Made by a program: the position numbers and the translations under genes
The notes under the pieces: generated by a model
What the model saw: the letters and a program-made list of their open reading frames with translations, nothing else
What the model was told of the DNA's origin: nothing
The model's database searches: none
Shown: positions 51,808 to 61,163 of the stretch, piece by piece
Position numbering within the stretch: position 1 is the stretch's first letter
Layout of the letters: each line of letters starts with the position of its first letter
From: UBA5239 sp031548025
GTDB lineage: Bacteria; Verrucomicrobiota; Lentisphaeria; Victivallales; Victivallaceae
Direction: 5' to 3'
NCBI GenBank assembly: GCA_031548025.1
Contig: JAVBRM010000176.1
Coordinates: 1 to 64,000, forward strand
Length of the DNA stretch: 64,000 nt

Positions 51808-54270
51808 TTACTTTCCTTTCATACTATTCTGTTCGATTTTCAGCATTCGCATAACGGGAAATCCGTCCGGATGAGCGGGCGGAAATTCAAGCAACCAGGA
51901 GGGATGCCACTTTTTCTGGAGAGAATGAAGAGACGGAGCAAAATAGCCTGACACGCTCAATTTGACCTGATCCCAGTCGCGAACCCCGAAAATGAAGAGG
52001 GAATACCATGCTTCTCCGCCCTCAGCGCAAGGAACCGCAAAGTATGCCCCTTTCACGGGGGAAACGACATCCGGGTTTTTCTTTTCTCCAATTCCGGGCA
52101 GACCTTCTGAAAACCGGGTAACACTCAACTGACAACAACTGAAATCGTCGCAAGGACAACGGGAAGATCTTGCCGATACACGGATTTGTTCTGGCTGTTC
52201 GGTGTAAATTTCGATATTGATGGTTGTCCGGCGCATTCGATACGGAAGCCGGAGCCGGAACATGACTTCCAGTCCGCCTTCGATTTCCGCAAGCTTTTCG
52301 CACTCGTATTCAATGTCGTTGATTCGATAGTTTTCCCTCACAGCGGGAGCGATGTTTTGTACTGTCCGGTGCGCAGGGAAATAGAAATGATCGCCATCCA
52401 CGATTTGGAAAGACTCCTCAAACGGCAAGCGGAGATTTTTTCTGCTCAGGATAATCAGTTTGACTTCGTGCGGAAGAAACTCAATGACGCTTCCTGTCTG
52501 ATAGCGGGAGAAATACGGATAAATCCAGACTCCTGATCTGATTTCATCTGTCCAGATGTAAGTTTTCGGCATAGCGGAGGGGTTTCGCAAAACGCACCAT
52601 GCAGAGCCGTTTTTCTGTTCATACCGAAATCCGTAGATTTCTCCGGAGTTGGGATTTCCTCCAAACATAGATGGTCTGGAAGAATAGAGTTTTTCTCCGC
52701 AAGCGCGTGCAAACCGCATCATTTCCGAAAGCAGGCGGAAATACCAAGGTTCCAATGCTTCCGGCTGCAGGGTCAACGGGAAATAACTGCTGCCGCGCAT
52801 GACGGCAAGCATCATAAGATCAGCGGCAGTTCCCGGAATTTCATGGAATGGATTTCGCAAAGCGTGAGAAAATTCATGATTGTCAATCGCTTCCAGCGGA
52901 AACGCACTGCGGTCCCGTTGAAAACTGCAATAGTATATGGTATCACGATAAGTCGCCGCGGAATCCTTCTGTGTTCTGGAAGGCAGACTGGTATATTCCG
53001 AATCATTGCTGTCCGACAAAAACACATGATTGACGTACATCAGCCACCACGGAGAAGGCCACCAGCCGTTTCGCAGAAGAATCTCCTGATTTTCTTTTCT
53101 GATCCGTTTCACGATACGAATCATTGCATTGATGGAACCTTCCCGAACATGGTTCTGTGTTGGATACTGTTTTTGGAAATCGGCATTGACTGCGCAGTCA
53201 TTATCCCAGTCGATTTTGAGATGCCGGATTCCGAGCCGTGCATAATCCGCCAGCCGTGATCCAACTGCATTTTCCAGGTTTTTATCCAAAAGGACTCCAA
53301 AATCCATATTTCCGCCGTAAGAAGAACTGTTTCCTCTGCCGACCGGAAGGCCGGCGGACTTCAAATATTCCGGGCATATCCCGATAGGTCCGTTATGCGA
53401 AACCCATAACCCTAAAGAACTCTTCCAGCGTTTCGCATACGCTGAAAGTTTTTGGATACCGAAAAATCCTTGAAACACTGGCTTCGGCTCCAGAATGCTT
53501 TTCCTGTTCTGCCATCCCACATCCAGTAAAAAAACATCTGGAACGATTCCGGCATCCGTAAAGGCTTTGATAAAACTCCGGTAATTTTCCGGATCCCCCT
53601 GATATTCAAAGTTTCCGACATACGGATCACTCCAGAACGTACACATGGAAAAGAAAGGGGCCGTTCGTGCGGGAAGCCGGATCGTCCGGAGATAGTCAAA
53701 GAAACTCTGTTCGGCATTCTCAAACCACCCGACGACGGCATCAGCCAAGTTCAAACAGCCGTTCTCATCCCAAACAGGATGCTGAACAAGGCTATAAGAG
53801 ACATTTTTTGCAGAGACTTGTTCCAGATTCGCAAAGGCGGCAGGGTGTTCCACTCCAGCAAAAAAATGCGTTCCGATCAGCGGGTAGCCGCAGCAGGGAA
53901 TGATGCCGAGAGCACTGCCGTCTTCGTCGTTTTTTATGGAATCCTCTGGAGCTTCCGTCGCTTTATATCCGCGCTGTATCACTGTCGGATCAGGAACAGT
54001 CTGGCGGTCCAGTTCGACCCAATCCGGAGTTGCCAGGGAACGGCTGCTTTTTATGGAGACCTGTTTTCGCCAGCCCCCGCCTGACAGAGGTTTCACCCGG
54101 ATGAAAAACTGGATTCCATCCACAGAATACCCGCGTGCCAGCGGCCCTGAGATTTGAGCGGCGCCGTGCGGTTCATAAATCTTTCCCCCGATGGACAGCC
54201 GAACGGCAGGAAAGTCTAATTTCAGAGTTCCATAGTACAGAGTATTTTCGTCAATTCGTAATGAGGTCAT
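51808..54270 (-). CDS. GH36-like alpha-galactosidase-type enzyme
   Basis: The 820-residue protein has an N-terminal beta-supersandwich, a TIM barrel (about 200-560) and a C-terminal beta domain like GH36/melibiase. The barrel has a nucleophile-type Asp in HLKIDWDND and a second acidic motif LSDSNDSEY, with DVFLLDVGWQ upstream. There is no signal peptide. It resembles alpha-galactosidase or alpha-N-acetylgalactosaminidase, and the exact activity is uncertain. The stop lies one base before the peptidase start codon. Confidence 0.8.
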   Translation of the reverse strand: MTSLRIDENTLYYGTLKLDFPAVRLSIGGKIYEPHGAAQISGPLARGYSVDGIQFFIRVKPLSGGGWRKQVSIKSSRSLATPDWVELDRQTVPDPTVIQRGYKATEAPEDSIKNDEDGSALGIIPCCGYPLIGTHFFAGVEHPAAFANLEQVSAKNVSYSLVQHPVWDENGCLNLADAVVGWFENAEQSFFDYLRTIRLPARTAPFFSMCTFWSDPYVGNFEYQGDPENYRSFIKAFTDAGIVPDVFLLDVGWQNRKSILEPKPVFQGFFGIQKLSAYAKRWKSSLGLWVSHNGPIGICPEYLKSAGLPVGRGNSSSYGGNMDFGVLLDKNLENAVGSRLADYARLGIRHLKIDWDNDCAVNADFQKQYPTQNHVREGSINAMIRIVKRIRKENQEILLRNGWWPSPWWLMYVNHVFLSDSNDSEYTSLPSRTQKDSAATYRDTIYYCSFQRDRSAFPLEAIDNHEFSHALRNPFHEIPGTAADLMMLAVMRGSSYFPLTLQPEALEPWYFRLLSEMMRFARACGEKLYSSRPSMFGGNPNSGEIYGFRYEQKNGSAWCVLRNPSAMPKTYIWTDEIRSGVWIYPYFSRYQTGSVIEFLPHEVKLIILSRKNLRLPFEESFQIVDGDHFYFPAHRTVQNIAPAVRENYRINDIEYECEKLAEIEGGLEVMFRLRLPYRMRRTTINIEIYTEQPEQIRVSARSSRCPCDDFSCCQLSVTRFSEGLPGIGEKKNPDVVSPVKGAYFAVPCAEGGEAWYSLFIFGVRDWDQVKLSVSGYFAPSLHSLQKKWHPSWLLEFPPAHPDGFPVMRMLKIEQNSMKGK

Positions 54271-54324
54271 TGTATTGTCTTTCTATGTATATGGAAGGCC
54301 GAAGTCTTCCCTATACAATGGATT

Positions 54325-54930
54325 TCAGAGCTCCTCAACGCAAACATCATCGACCCAGACCGTTCCTGTTCCGTAAAAACGAATATTCAGGTCCAGTTGT
54401 TTGATCTTATCGGAGTCCTCGGGCGCGGTATAGTTATATTCCAGTTTTTTCCAGTCAGATGTACCCGTTATCCAAGATGACCAGGTATTGTTTCCTCCGT
54501 GAGTTAAGTTCAGTGCAATGCCATTTTTTGTGACATCCTGCAGTTTGACCATGCAGCTGATCTTATATTTTTTATTCGGCTCCAGTTTAATATTATAATA
54601 GTGGAGGCTCTGGTTCAGTATGATCGGATTTTTATCCTGTTTAATTTCTATTTTCATGGAATTCGGAGCGGAAACAAAAGTCTTATCATCCAATTCTGCC
54701 CAGGAAATATCTTTTTCCCCATTAGCGGCAGTACTCCAGCCATAGAATACACCGTCTTTATTATATCCCCAGTGCCGATCGGAATTTCCATGTTTTTTGA
54801 TGATGTCGAAACCACCGTCAAAAACCAGATTTGTCTTTGCTGCCGGTGCGTTTTCCGTTTTTGCTTCCTGTGCCCAAACGGTGGTCCCCAGCGCTGCGAT
54901 TGCCAGTAAAATAACTGCTCTCATTGTCAT
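54325..54930 (-). CDS. Secreted stand-alone carbohydrate-binding-like domain
   Basis: The 201-residue protein has a signal peptide (MRAVILLAIAALGTTVWAQE) followed by one CBM4/9-type jelly-roll domain. It is a paralogue of the C-terminal domain of the 994-residue protein encoded upstream: both have GGFD or GDFD, WGYxKxGxxYGW, KxKISCMVKLQDV-like and GTxWVDDVCVEEL-like endings. The two genes are four bases apart. A detached binding module from gene duplication is the simplest explanation. Confidence 0.8.
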   Translation of the reverse strand: MTMRAVILLAIAALGTTVWAQEAKTENAPAAKTNLVFDGGFDIIKKHGNSDRHWGYNKDGVFYGWSTAANGEKDISWAELDDKTFVSAPNSMKIEIKQDKNPIILNQSLHYYNIKLEPNKKYKISCMVKLQDVTKNGIALNLTHGGNNTWSSWITGTSDWKKLEYNYTAPEDSDKIKQLDLNIRFYGTGTVWVDDVCVEEL

Positions 54931-54934
54931 TCTC

Positions 54935-57919
54935 CTATTCGTTGGTTATTTCTTCAAGAGATACATTGTCAACCCATGCGGTTCCTTTGGCATTCATCAG
55001 CCAAATCCGCAGGAAAAAACTCTTTGCTTCTTTGAGTTCCATCGGTGTTTTATGGATAAAACTCAAGTAAGTCCAGTCGCAGTTTCCGGTCATAGGATTT
55101 CTGGGATACATTGCGTTTGTACTGTCTGTGATGTTCAGGCGGAATCCTCCGCCTGCTTTTGTGGCAACGACATCCTGGAGTTTGACCATGCAGCTGAGCC
55201 GATACTGAGTGTTGGGTTTCAGTTGAGCATAAACCCGCTCTTCCGCAAGGATGTAATTATCATCACTGCTGAGTTTCAATGACTGCGGTGCTGTGAAAAA
55301 GACCTCCTTGTCCAATTTCACATTATGCCTGTCCGTCAATTTGGTCCCTCCGCCAAGCCCCCAGCCGTAATATATGCCGTTTTTGTCGTAGTAGCCCCAG
55401 CTTCTTTCATTTCTCGTCGTGATGGAATCAAAATCACCTTCATGAATCAGTTCCTTCTTGCCGGACACCAGTGTTGCAAAGTTTTCAATATCATGATAGC
55501 CTTTCTGAAGAGGAGAAGTAACGTATTCCTCGTGATGATCCGTCGTATCGCGGAGAATCCGGTCGCGGGCAAAGTTGACAGGGAAGCCGTTCTCGTTCAG
55601 TTTTCCAAGATTTTTCAGCGGGATTGCTACGTCCACCGTATACCCTTTTGCCGTTTTCTGGTGTTTAACTACCGCTTCGGAATTCCATGCAATATTGTTG
55701 ATCGTATTTTTCCCGATCACTTTGTATTGGTAATCCAGAACGGCGCCTCCCGCATTTACAATGATTTGGTAATATGACTGCCGTTTTCCTTCCGGATCAA
55801 GGAAAATCTCGACGCAATTGTCCCTCCAGGTATCGGGATCATCGTTGGATCTTTTCTTGAATAGCATTTGATCATAAAGGGGCTCTTCACATTCAAAGTG
55901 AACCAACAGTTGGTCGTCTGTGCATTTTACTGTGACCGTGGTCTCAACCGTCTCTTTGATCTTTGCATTTTTGATGGCGAAGGGGATCAGGTGGATCGGT
56001 TTCCCCATTGTGAATCGAAGCCCCTTCAGGACGTTTGTTTTTTCAACATACTTCAGAGACGCCGTCTGCAGCGGAATCAGGAATTCCCTGCGAAACAGTT
56101 CAATTCGTTTCGCCTCAAGAGAATCCGGTTTGACCATGGCGACGGCTTGGTCGAATTCCTTCCGGACGGACTCAATCTTTTCTGGAGAATAGATGTCGTT
56201 CCAAAGCGTATTTTCTGCAGGGACGGATGCAACAGGGCCGAGGTTTGTATCCACGGTTTTTCCCGCAATCTTCTGAACCCAGATATACTCGAAATCCTCC
56301 ATCATCTTTTTCATAACAGGAGCGGCAGCGCCGAACATCAGGTCGTAGTACTCATTCATCGCAGCCTTGACATCGGTCTGCGCGTTCCAAGTCACTTTCC
56401 CGAAGATGTAATAGTTCATGGCAAAATACAGGAACCTGTCGCATTCGGATTCCATGAAGACGCCGAAGATATAAGGCGCGATTGACTTGTAATAGTCTCC
56501 GACAGAGACAGGCGTATATGCCGGAATCCCAGTAATATCAGTAGACCCATGTTTGTTGACGTAGTTCCACAGCATGACTGGACGTCCAATTTTCTTTGCC
56601 CAGTTTGCAACGTAATCTTTTTGCTCCTGACGAATTGCTGAATTATTTACCCAAGGTCCGGCAGTTGCAACCTGAATCAGCAGATTATCGGGAACGTCTC
56701 TGGCCGGGAGATCTGCATACGGCGGATAGGAACATACGGTCAAATAAGCATCAAGGTTATCCTTTTTCAGTCGTTCTCCCCAATTGATATAGGTATCCCA
56801 GACCAGTTTTGTGGCATATTCTTTCTTATCTTTTTGATAGGCCGCCTGGCAGTCTTTGCAATGACAGGGACTGTATCCATCTTCCAAGCCGACATCAATA
56901 TATGGTTTCCGGAAGGTCTGGGAGGACCACTGTTTTCCGCCGAACCAGAAATAGTCTTCCGGAGGCTTTTGCCCGGTCAAATAGGCTTTCATCTCATGAT
57001 AGATCACATCCGTGACCTTGCTGCTCAGGCACAATTGCATCGGATTAATCATATTCTTGTTCGTCTGACGCACTCCGGTATCCATCAGACAGAGATATTC
57101 CGGATGCGTTTTGCTGAAACGCTCCAGAATATTGAATCCCCGGAGCCCGTGACATGCATTGATCAGCATCGTACCAAAGCGATGACGCATCAGATTCTGC
57201 TCTTTTCCGAAGTTTGGATAGGACTTGCGGTTGTTTTCATCAAAATATTCGCCATCATACCATGCAAGATACCAGCGCTTTATCATATCGGGCCGCTCGA
57301 TAATATCGACTTCTGGAACCGCGATTGATTTTTTCGCAGGAACAATGGTTCCCAGTTCGCCGGGGAAATAAAAACGTACACCGCCGAAGCGTTCCAGAAA
57401 ATCCAAAACGGCAAAATAGGAGGCTCGTTCAAAATGGTAGCCCCAGGATCCACCAATTTGCATTTGTTTCAGCATATCGATCTTGGGATCATCCCGTCCA
57501 GCAAGAACGATGTCCTTGCCGATCGTCTTGATATAGAAACCATCACGGGCCAGTTTCTCCGGGGCAAAGCCTTTTGCTATGACTTCATCACTGAAACCAA
57601 CGTAGATATTGCTTCCGGAACCTGCTGTTTCGGCGATCTCAATCTTTTTGCCAAGGATCTGCGACAGGAAAGCCTGCAGTTCCGTTGCGGCATAACGGGT
57701 CGTCGGACCGGTTTTCGGGGAAACCACGATCCGAGAGTTGTCCGCAGTCAGCTCAACCGCAGTTTTCGTCCCGACCTTGATCTCCCTGGCCAATGTTCCC
57801 TGTAGACCTTTCCCCAGAATCTGTGTCTGGTAGGTCACATGTTCGTCTGCATAAGCTCCTGTTGCTCCGGCCACCAAAATCAGAGCCGTCAACAGAAGTA
57901 TTTTTGATTGTTTTATCAT
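54935..57919 (-). CDS. Large secreted DUF4838 protein with binding modules
   Basis: The 994-residue protein has a signal peptide (LLLTALILVAGATGAYADE), an N-terminal alpha/beta domain shared with GH20/GH67 enzymes (about 55-200; TRYAATELQAFLSQILGKKI, FLERFGGVRFYFPGELGTIVP), a DUF4838 barrel-like region (about 210-600) with a CHCKDC cluster, a CBM9-like domain (about 665-840; DNCVEIFLDPEGKR, VAIPLKNLG), and a C-terminal CBM4/9-like domain (about 860-990). It probably cuts or binds an extracellular glycan. The cytoplasmic relative at 13700-15442 shares the N-terminal layout. Confidence 0.82.
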   Translation of the reverse strand: MIKQSKILLLTALILVAGATGAYADEHVTYQTQILGKGLQGTLAREIKVGTKTAVELTADNSRIVVSPKTGPTTRYAATELQAFLSQILGKKIEIAETAGSGSNIYVGFSDEVIAKGFAPEKLARDGFYIKTIGKDIVLAGRDDPKIDMLKQMQIGGSWGYHFERASYFAVLDFLERFGGVRFYFPGELGTIVPAKKSIAVPEVDIIERPDMIKRWYLAWYDGEYFDENNRKSYPNFGKEQNLMRHRFGTMLINACHGLRGFNILERFSKTHPEYLCLMDTGVRQTNKNMINPMQLCLSSKVTDVIYHEMKAYLTGQKPPEDYFWFGGKQWSSQTFRKPYIDVGLEDGYSPCHCKDCQAAYQKDKKEYATKLVWDTYINWGERLKKDNLDAYLTVCSYPPYADLPARDVPDNLLIQVATAGPWVNNSAIRQEQKDYVANWAKKIGRPVMLWNYVNKHGSTDITGIPAYTPVSVGDYYKSIAPYIFGVFMESECDRFLYFAMNYYIFGKVTWNAQTDVKAAMNEYYDLMFGAAAPVMKKMMEDFEYIWVQKIAGKTVDTNLGPVASVPAENTLWNDIYSPEKIESVRKEFDQAVAMVKPDSLEAKRIELFRREFLIPLQTASLKYVEKTNVLKGLRFTMGKPIHLIPFAIKNAKIKETVETTVTVKCTDDQLLVHFECEEPLYDQMLFKKRSNDDPDTWRDNCVEIFLDPEGKRQSYYQIIVNAGGAVLDYQYKVIGKNTINNIAWNSEAVVKHQKTAKGYTVDVAIPLKNLGKLNENGFPVNFARDRILRDTTDHHEEYVTSPLQKGYHDIENFATLVSGKKELIHEGDFDSITTRNERSWGYYDKNGIYYGWGLGGGTKLTDRHNVKLDKEVFFTAPQSLKLSSDDNYILAEERVYAQLKPNTQYRLSCMVKLQDVVATKAGGGFRLNITDSTNAMYPRNPMTGNCDWTYLSFIHKTPMELKEAKSFFLRIWLMNAKGTAWVDNVSLEEITNE

Positions 57920-58039
57920 ATTCCGCTCCTTGTGTTTTTGAAATAGAGATTATTCGATACGGGAAAAGAAGCCTTCTGCGCATGAAAACCCTTACCCATT
58001 GAAAATCCTTGCAATCAGTGATAGTATTGAGGACATAAC

Positions 58040-58807
58040 CTAATACTGAATATTCACGCCCGTCCTGACATCATAGAAATAATATCTGTTTCCTTGGCCT
58101 TTCAGACTGTTCGGAAGTTCCAGCATTTCTTTCAGCTTCAGCGGCTTTGCATGACCGTCAAGAAAAAGCGTATTGCAGATCGCACTCCCATGGTGGAACG
58201 TAATGGGACACCAGGATGAATTCGGGCGGATGGTATAGGTTCCAAATCCGTTATCCGGTCTTTTGGCTTCCAGCAAATAGAAGAATTCTCCCGGATTTTT
58301 CACCTGATTCACGGACATATAGTAGAATTCGTCCATCTTCATCATAGAGCCAACCGGCTGTGCAAATACTTCTGGGAATGCATAACAATTTGTATAAAAA
58401 TAACCAGTTAATCCATTATGGTTGATCGGTGATTTTGCCTTATACAATCCATTCGCAGACTGGGACGGTAAAGATGGACAAATCGACGATTTTACAAGAC
58501 GCTCAGCATATCCATTATCATAGTAAAACGCAAGCCATGTATCGTCTCCCAGATAGCCATGCCGCACTAGATATTGTCCTGAATCGCCGATATAACTGTG
58601 AAACATCAGACTTAACTGTCTCTGATTGCTGATGCACGAGATCGCTCTCGCTTTTTCTCTCGCCAGATTTAAGGCGGGTAAAAGCATCCCAGCCAGGGTG
58701 GCTATGATCGCAATGACCACCAGTAATTCAATAAGTGTGAAATTACTTACAAATAATGACTTATGAATGGAATTTCTAAGAGACGTGGTTTTTATTGAAC
58801 TATTCAT
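58040..58807 (-). CDS. Pseudopilin-like protein
   Basis: The 255-residue protein has an unusually long leader of about 22 residues before the prepilin motif NFTLIELLVVIAIIATLAGM, then LLPALNLAREKARAISC and a globular domain ending in the standard TLFLDGHAKPL motif. It lies between the DUF4838 gene and the TIM-barrel-like gene on the same strand, with 120 bp before the former. As in the first cluster, the pseudopilin comes just upstream of the secreted enzymes in transcription order. Confidence 0.9.
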   Translation of the reverse strand: MNSSIKTTSLRNSIHKSLFVSNFTLIELLVVIAIIATLAGMLLPALNLAREKARAISCISNQRQLSLMFHSYIGDSGQYLVRHGYLGDDTWLAFYYDNGYAERLVKSSICPSLPSQSANGLYKAKSPINHNGLTGYFYTNCYAFPEVFAQPVGSMMKMDEFYYMSVNQVKNPGEFFYLLEAKRPDNGFGTYTIRPNSSWCPITFHHGSAICNTLFLDGHAKPLKLKEMLELPNSLKGQGNRYYFYDVRTGVNIQY

Positions 58808-58829
58808 TTTTTCGCCTGTTTTCTGAAGG

Positions 58830-59951
58830 TTAAAATGCTTTTAAAAAATGCCAGTATGGCGGATTATTCGTCATTTGGTAAGCTTCAAACAGAATGATCC
58901 CGTCCATAAATGGTTTCCAGCGCTCCAGAGATTCGGCATAGGCATCCAGCAGTTTTTCCGGATTATTCATGGATAAGGACATCCAGAGAAGTTTCCGCGC
59001 AACCGTTCTCCGGTAAAACTCCGGGAAATCTTCTTCACGGTCATAGTCAGGCGGCTGGAGATCGTATGCCAAGGCATCCGTGATCGAACCATCCGCGAAT
59101 TTTTCCCAGTCAAAGAAATGATCGCCGTATATATACGGTCCGAGATTGGCTCCGTAACGAAGTCCCATCCATATTTTTCCCGGGCTTGCCGCCTCGCGCG
59201 CCTTCTTCATGAATTCCGTGAAGTAAGCGCCGCGATGATGCTGCCAGGCGGCAATGTCATTCAGATCGCCCTGATAGGTGTCCAGCGCAGGTTGATCGAA
59301 ACCGAATTGCCCGCGGCATCTCACATATTCCGAACAAATCAGATCCGTATGTTCCCGGCACCATTGATTGACATTATCTTGATCCAGCCCCGCCAGATTC
59401 ATCGCATCCCGAATGACTGGTGAACGGGAATGGGTTCTGTTGCAGAGATAAATTCCTGTACCGCCATAACCCGCAAGTTCCCGTATTTGGCGAAGACGGT
59501 ATTCCACGACTTCCGGGAATGCGTAGGACAACACTCCGTGGTAATGAGTTTTTCCATCGCGCGACCGCCAGGAATATTCCGGATGAGCTTTGCAGATCGA
59601 AGATTCCAATTCTGAAAACACCGAATAAGAAGCATCATCAAACAGCGTCAGCCAGAAATAAACCTCGATTCCGTATTTTCGTCCCATAGCAACAACGACT
59701 TCAGCAGGATCATACTCCCGCATGACAGTCATTGCTTTTTCTCCAACGGAACATTGTGCCTTACACCCCATGTAACGATCCGGAGTTTGGGAATGATACA
59801 GTAACTTTCCATAGACGGAAACGCGCCAGAGGACTGCGTTTACTCCATGTTCCGCATATTTACAGAACAAGGCATCCATGTCATCTCTGCTGAATGGATT
59901 CTCTGTTCTCCAAATAAGGTCGTAGAAATCAACCGCGATTATTTTCTTCAT
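58830..59951 (-). CDS. Unassigned TIM-barrel-like glycosidase-related protein
   Basis: I do not recognise the family with certainty. The 373-residue protein starts MKKIIAVDFYDLIWRTENPF and has repeated beta-alpha units (GVNAVLWRVSVYG, KYGIEVYFWLTLFDD, GGTGIYLCNRTHSRS, KIWMGLRYGANLGPYIYG, MDGIILFEAYQM), the look of a hydrolase barrel of GHL type. Acidic residues at strand ends could be catalytic but cannot be assigned. No signal peptide is present. Its ATG overlaps the stop of the regulator gene (ATGA), so the two are coupled. Confidence 0.6.
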   Translation of the reverse strand: MKKIIAVDFYDLIWRTENPFSRDDMDALFCKYAEHGVNAVLWRVSVYGKLLYHSQTPDRYMGCKAQCSVGEKAMTVMREYDPAEVVVAMGRKYGIEVYFWLTLFDDASYSVFSELESSICKAHPEYSWRSRDGKTHYHGVLSYAFPEVVEYRLRQIRELAGYGGTGIYLCNRTHSRSPVIRDAMNLAGLDQDNVNQWCREHTDLICSEYVRCRGQFGFDQPALDTYQGDLNDIAAWQHHRGAYFTEFMKKAREAASPGKIWMGLRYGANLGPYIYGDHFFDWEKFADGSITDALAYDLQPPDYDREEDFPEFYRRTVARKLLWMSLSMNNPEKLLDAYAESLERWKPFMDGIILFEAYQMTNNPPYWHFLKAF

Positions 59952-61018
59952 ATTGTTTCTCCAAATTCAAACTGCATTCCGATCTTATGCACTTGATACC
60001 GCATGTCTTTGGAAATCAGCAACTGCGCAGCGACCTGGCCCAGCACTTCCGGTTGGACAGACAAACAGCATAGCTTCGGAGAAAAATCGCTTGCCAGCCT
60101 TGTTCCGTAAAAGCCAACAACGCCCACTTGCTCCGGAACCTTGATATTGATTATTGACAAATGATCCAGAATAAGCCTTGCCTCTTCATCGGAAAAAGCA
60201 AAAATCAGCGTACGTTTTCCGGAGAAGCCATTCAGTGATTTTTCCAAGGCTTCAATTCTTTGCGCACGGGATTGTTCACTGAATTTATCAAGAATCAGCA
60301 CATTTTGCTCCTGCAGAGAAAGTTCTTCAAAAAAGACATGCTGCTGTTGTGTTTCATATCTGCTCTGATCACTCGATTCAGAACAGATAAACGCATTATA
60401 GCCAAGCCGTTTAATCGTATTCATCATTGACCTGTATGCGGGTAAAACATCGAGAACAACCGAATGAACCTCCGGGAGCTGACTTGCGCGGCCTATCACA
60501 ATTATCGGAAGATGGGTTTCTTTCTTGATTTCAGATAGAATCTCATCCGGTACAAAAAAATCTGAGATAAATCCAATATTCTGTTTGGGCAACGCCAGCG
60601 CATCATCTATTATTTTCGTCAGTTCCAAATTACGAAAACGGGAAAACTGTATTGCCGCAGGCGTAAAATAACTTCCGATCGCGGCAGAAGCAGCCTCAAG
60701 CGTGATGCCGGATAAAATCCTGTTTCCATAGAATTCGGCCCCCTGAAAAGAGATATACCTGAACAGCAGTGTCAAGAATTGACTTCCGGCTGATAAAAGG
60801 TCCGTTTTTCGGGAAACACAATAATTCCGGCCTTTATAATGAGTTAAAATTCCCTTTCTGGCTAGAAGCGACAATGCCCGGATCGCAGTCAAATGACTGA
60901 CTCCATACATGCTGCGCAAATCTCTTGAAGAAGGAACCGGTTCACCGGGAACATAATGCCCCGCCCGAATTTCTTCAATTAATTTGTTTGCCACAATACT
61001 GTAAAGAGTCTTTGCCAT
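59948..61018 (-). CDS. GntR-headed, LacI-type regulator
   Basis: The 356-residue protein has an N-terminal GntR winged helix (about 4-68; IVANKLIEEIRAGHYVPGEP, VSHLTAIRALSLLARKGIL) and a C-terminal periplasmic-binding-protein-like sensor (about 80-350; VGVVGFYGTRLASDFSP). It heads the minus-strand cluster and is translationally coupled to the next gene, so it probably controls the whole cluster in response to a sugar. Its coupling to the operon implies autoregulation. Confidence 0.9.
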   Translation of the reverse strand: MAKTLYSIVANKLIEEIRAGHYVPGEPVPSSRDLRSMYGVSHLTAIRALSLLARKGILTHYKGRNYCVSRKTDLLSAGSQFLTLLFRYISFQGAEFYGNRILSGITLEAASAAIGSYFTPAAIQFSRFRNLELTKIIDDALALPKQNIGFISDFFVPDEILSEIKKETHLPIIVIGRASQLPEVHSVVLDVLPAYRSMMNTIKRLGYNAFICSESSDQSRYETQQQHVFFEELSLQEQNVLILDKFSEQSRAQRIEALEKSLNGFSGKRTLIFAFSDEEARLILDHLSIINIKVPEQVGVVGFYGTRLASDFSPKLCCLSVQPEVLGQVAAQLLISKDMRYQVHKIGMQFEFGETI

Positions 61019-61134
61019 AAAACCTCAATTTGTCCTTTAAGTTATTATATAGGTTGGGTCCCTGTATTTCAAATATTTTCCCAAAAAAGCATCGTTTTTA
61101 TACATACAAACAAAAGTACATTCAAGCGAGAAGT

Positions 61135-61148
61135 ATATCACCTGATAT
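61135..61148. promoter_or_regulatory. Palindrome ATATCA-CC-TGATAT upstream of the regulator gene
   Basis: A perfect 6-2-6 inverted repeat lies in the 145-bp gap between the GH35 stop and the regulator start, about 117 bp before the latter. It could be an operator. Nothing else is recognised in the gap. Confidence 0.3.
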
Positions 61149-61163
61149 GCATACAATTTGTTT

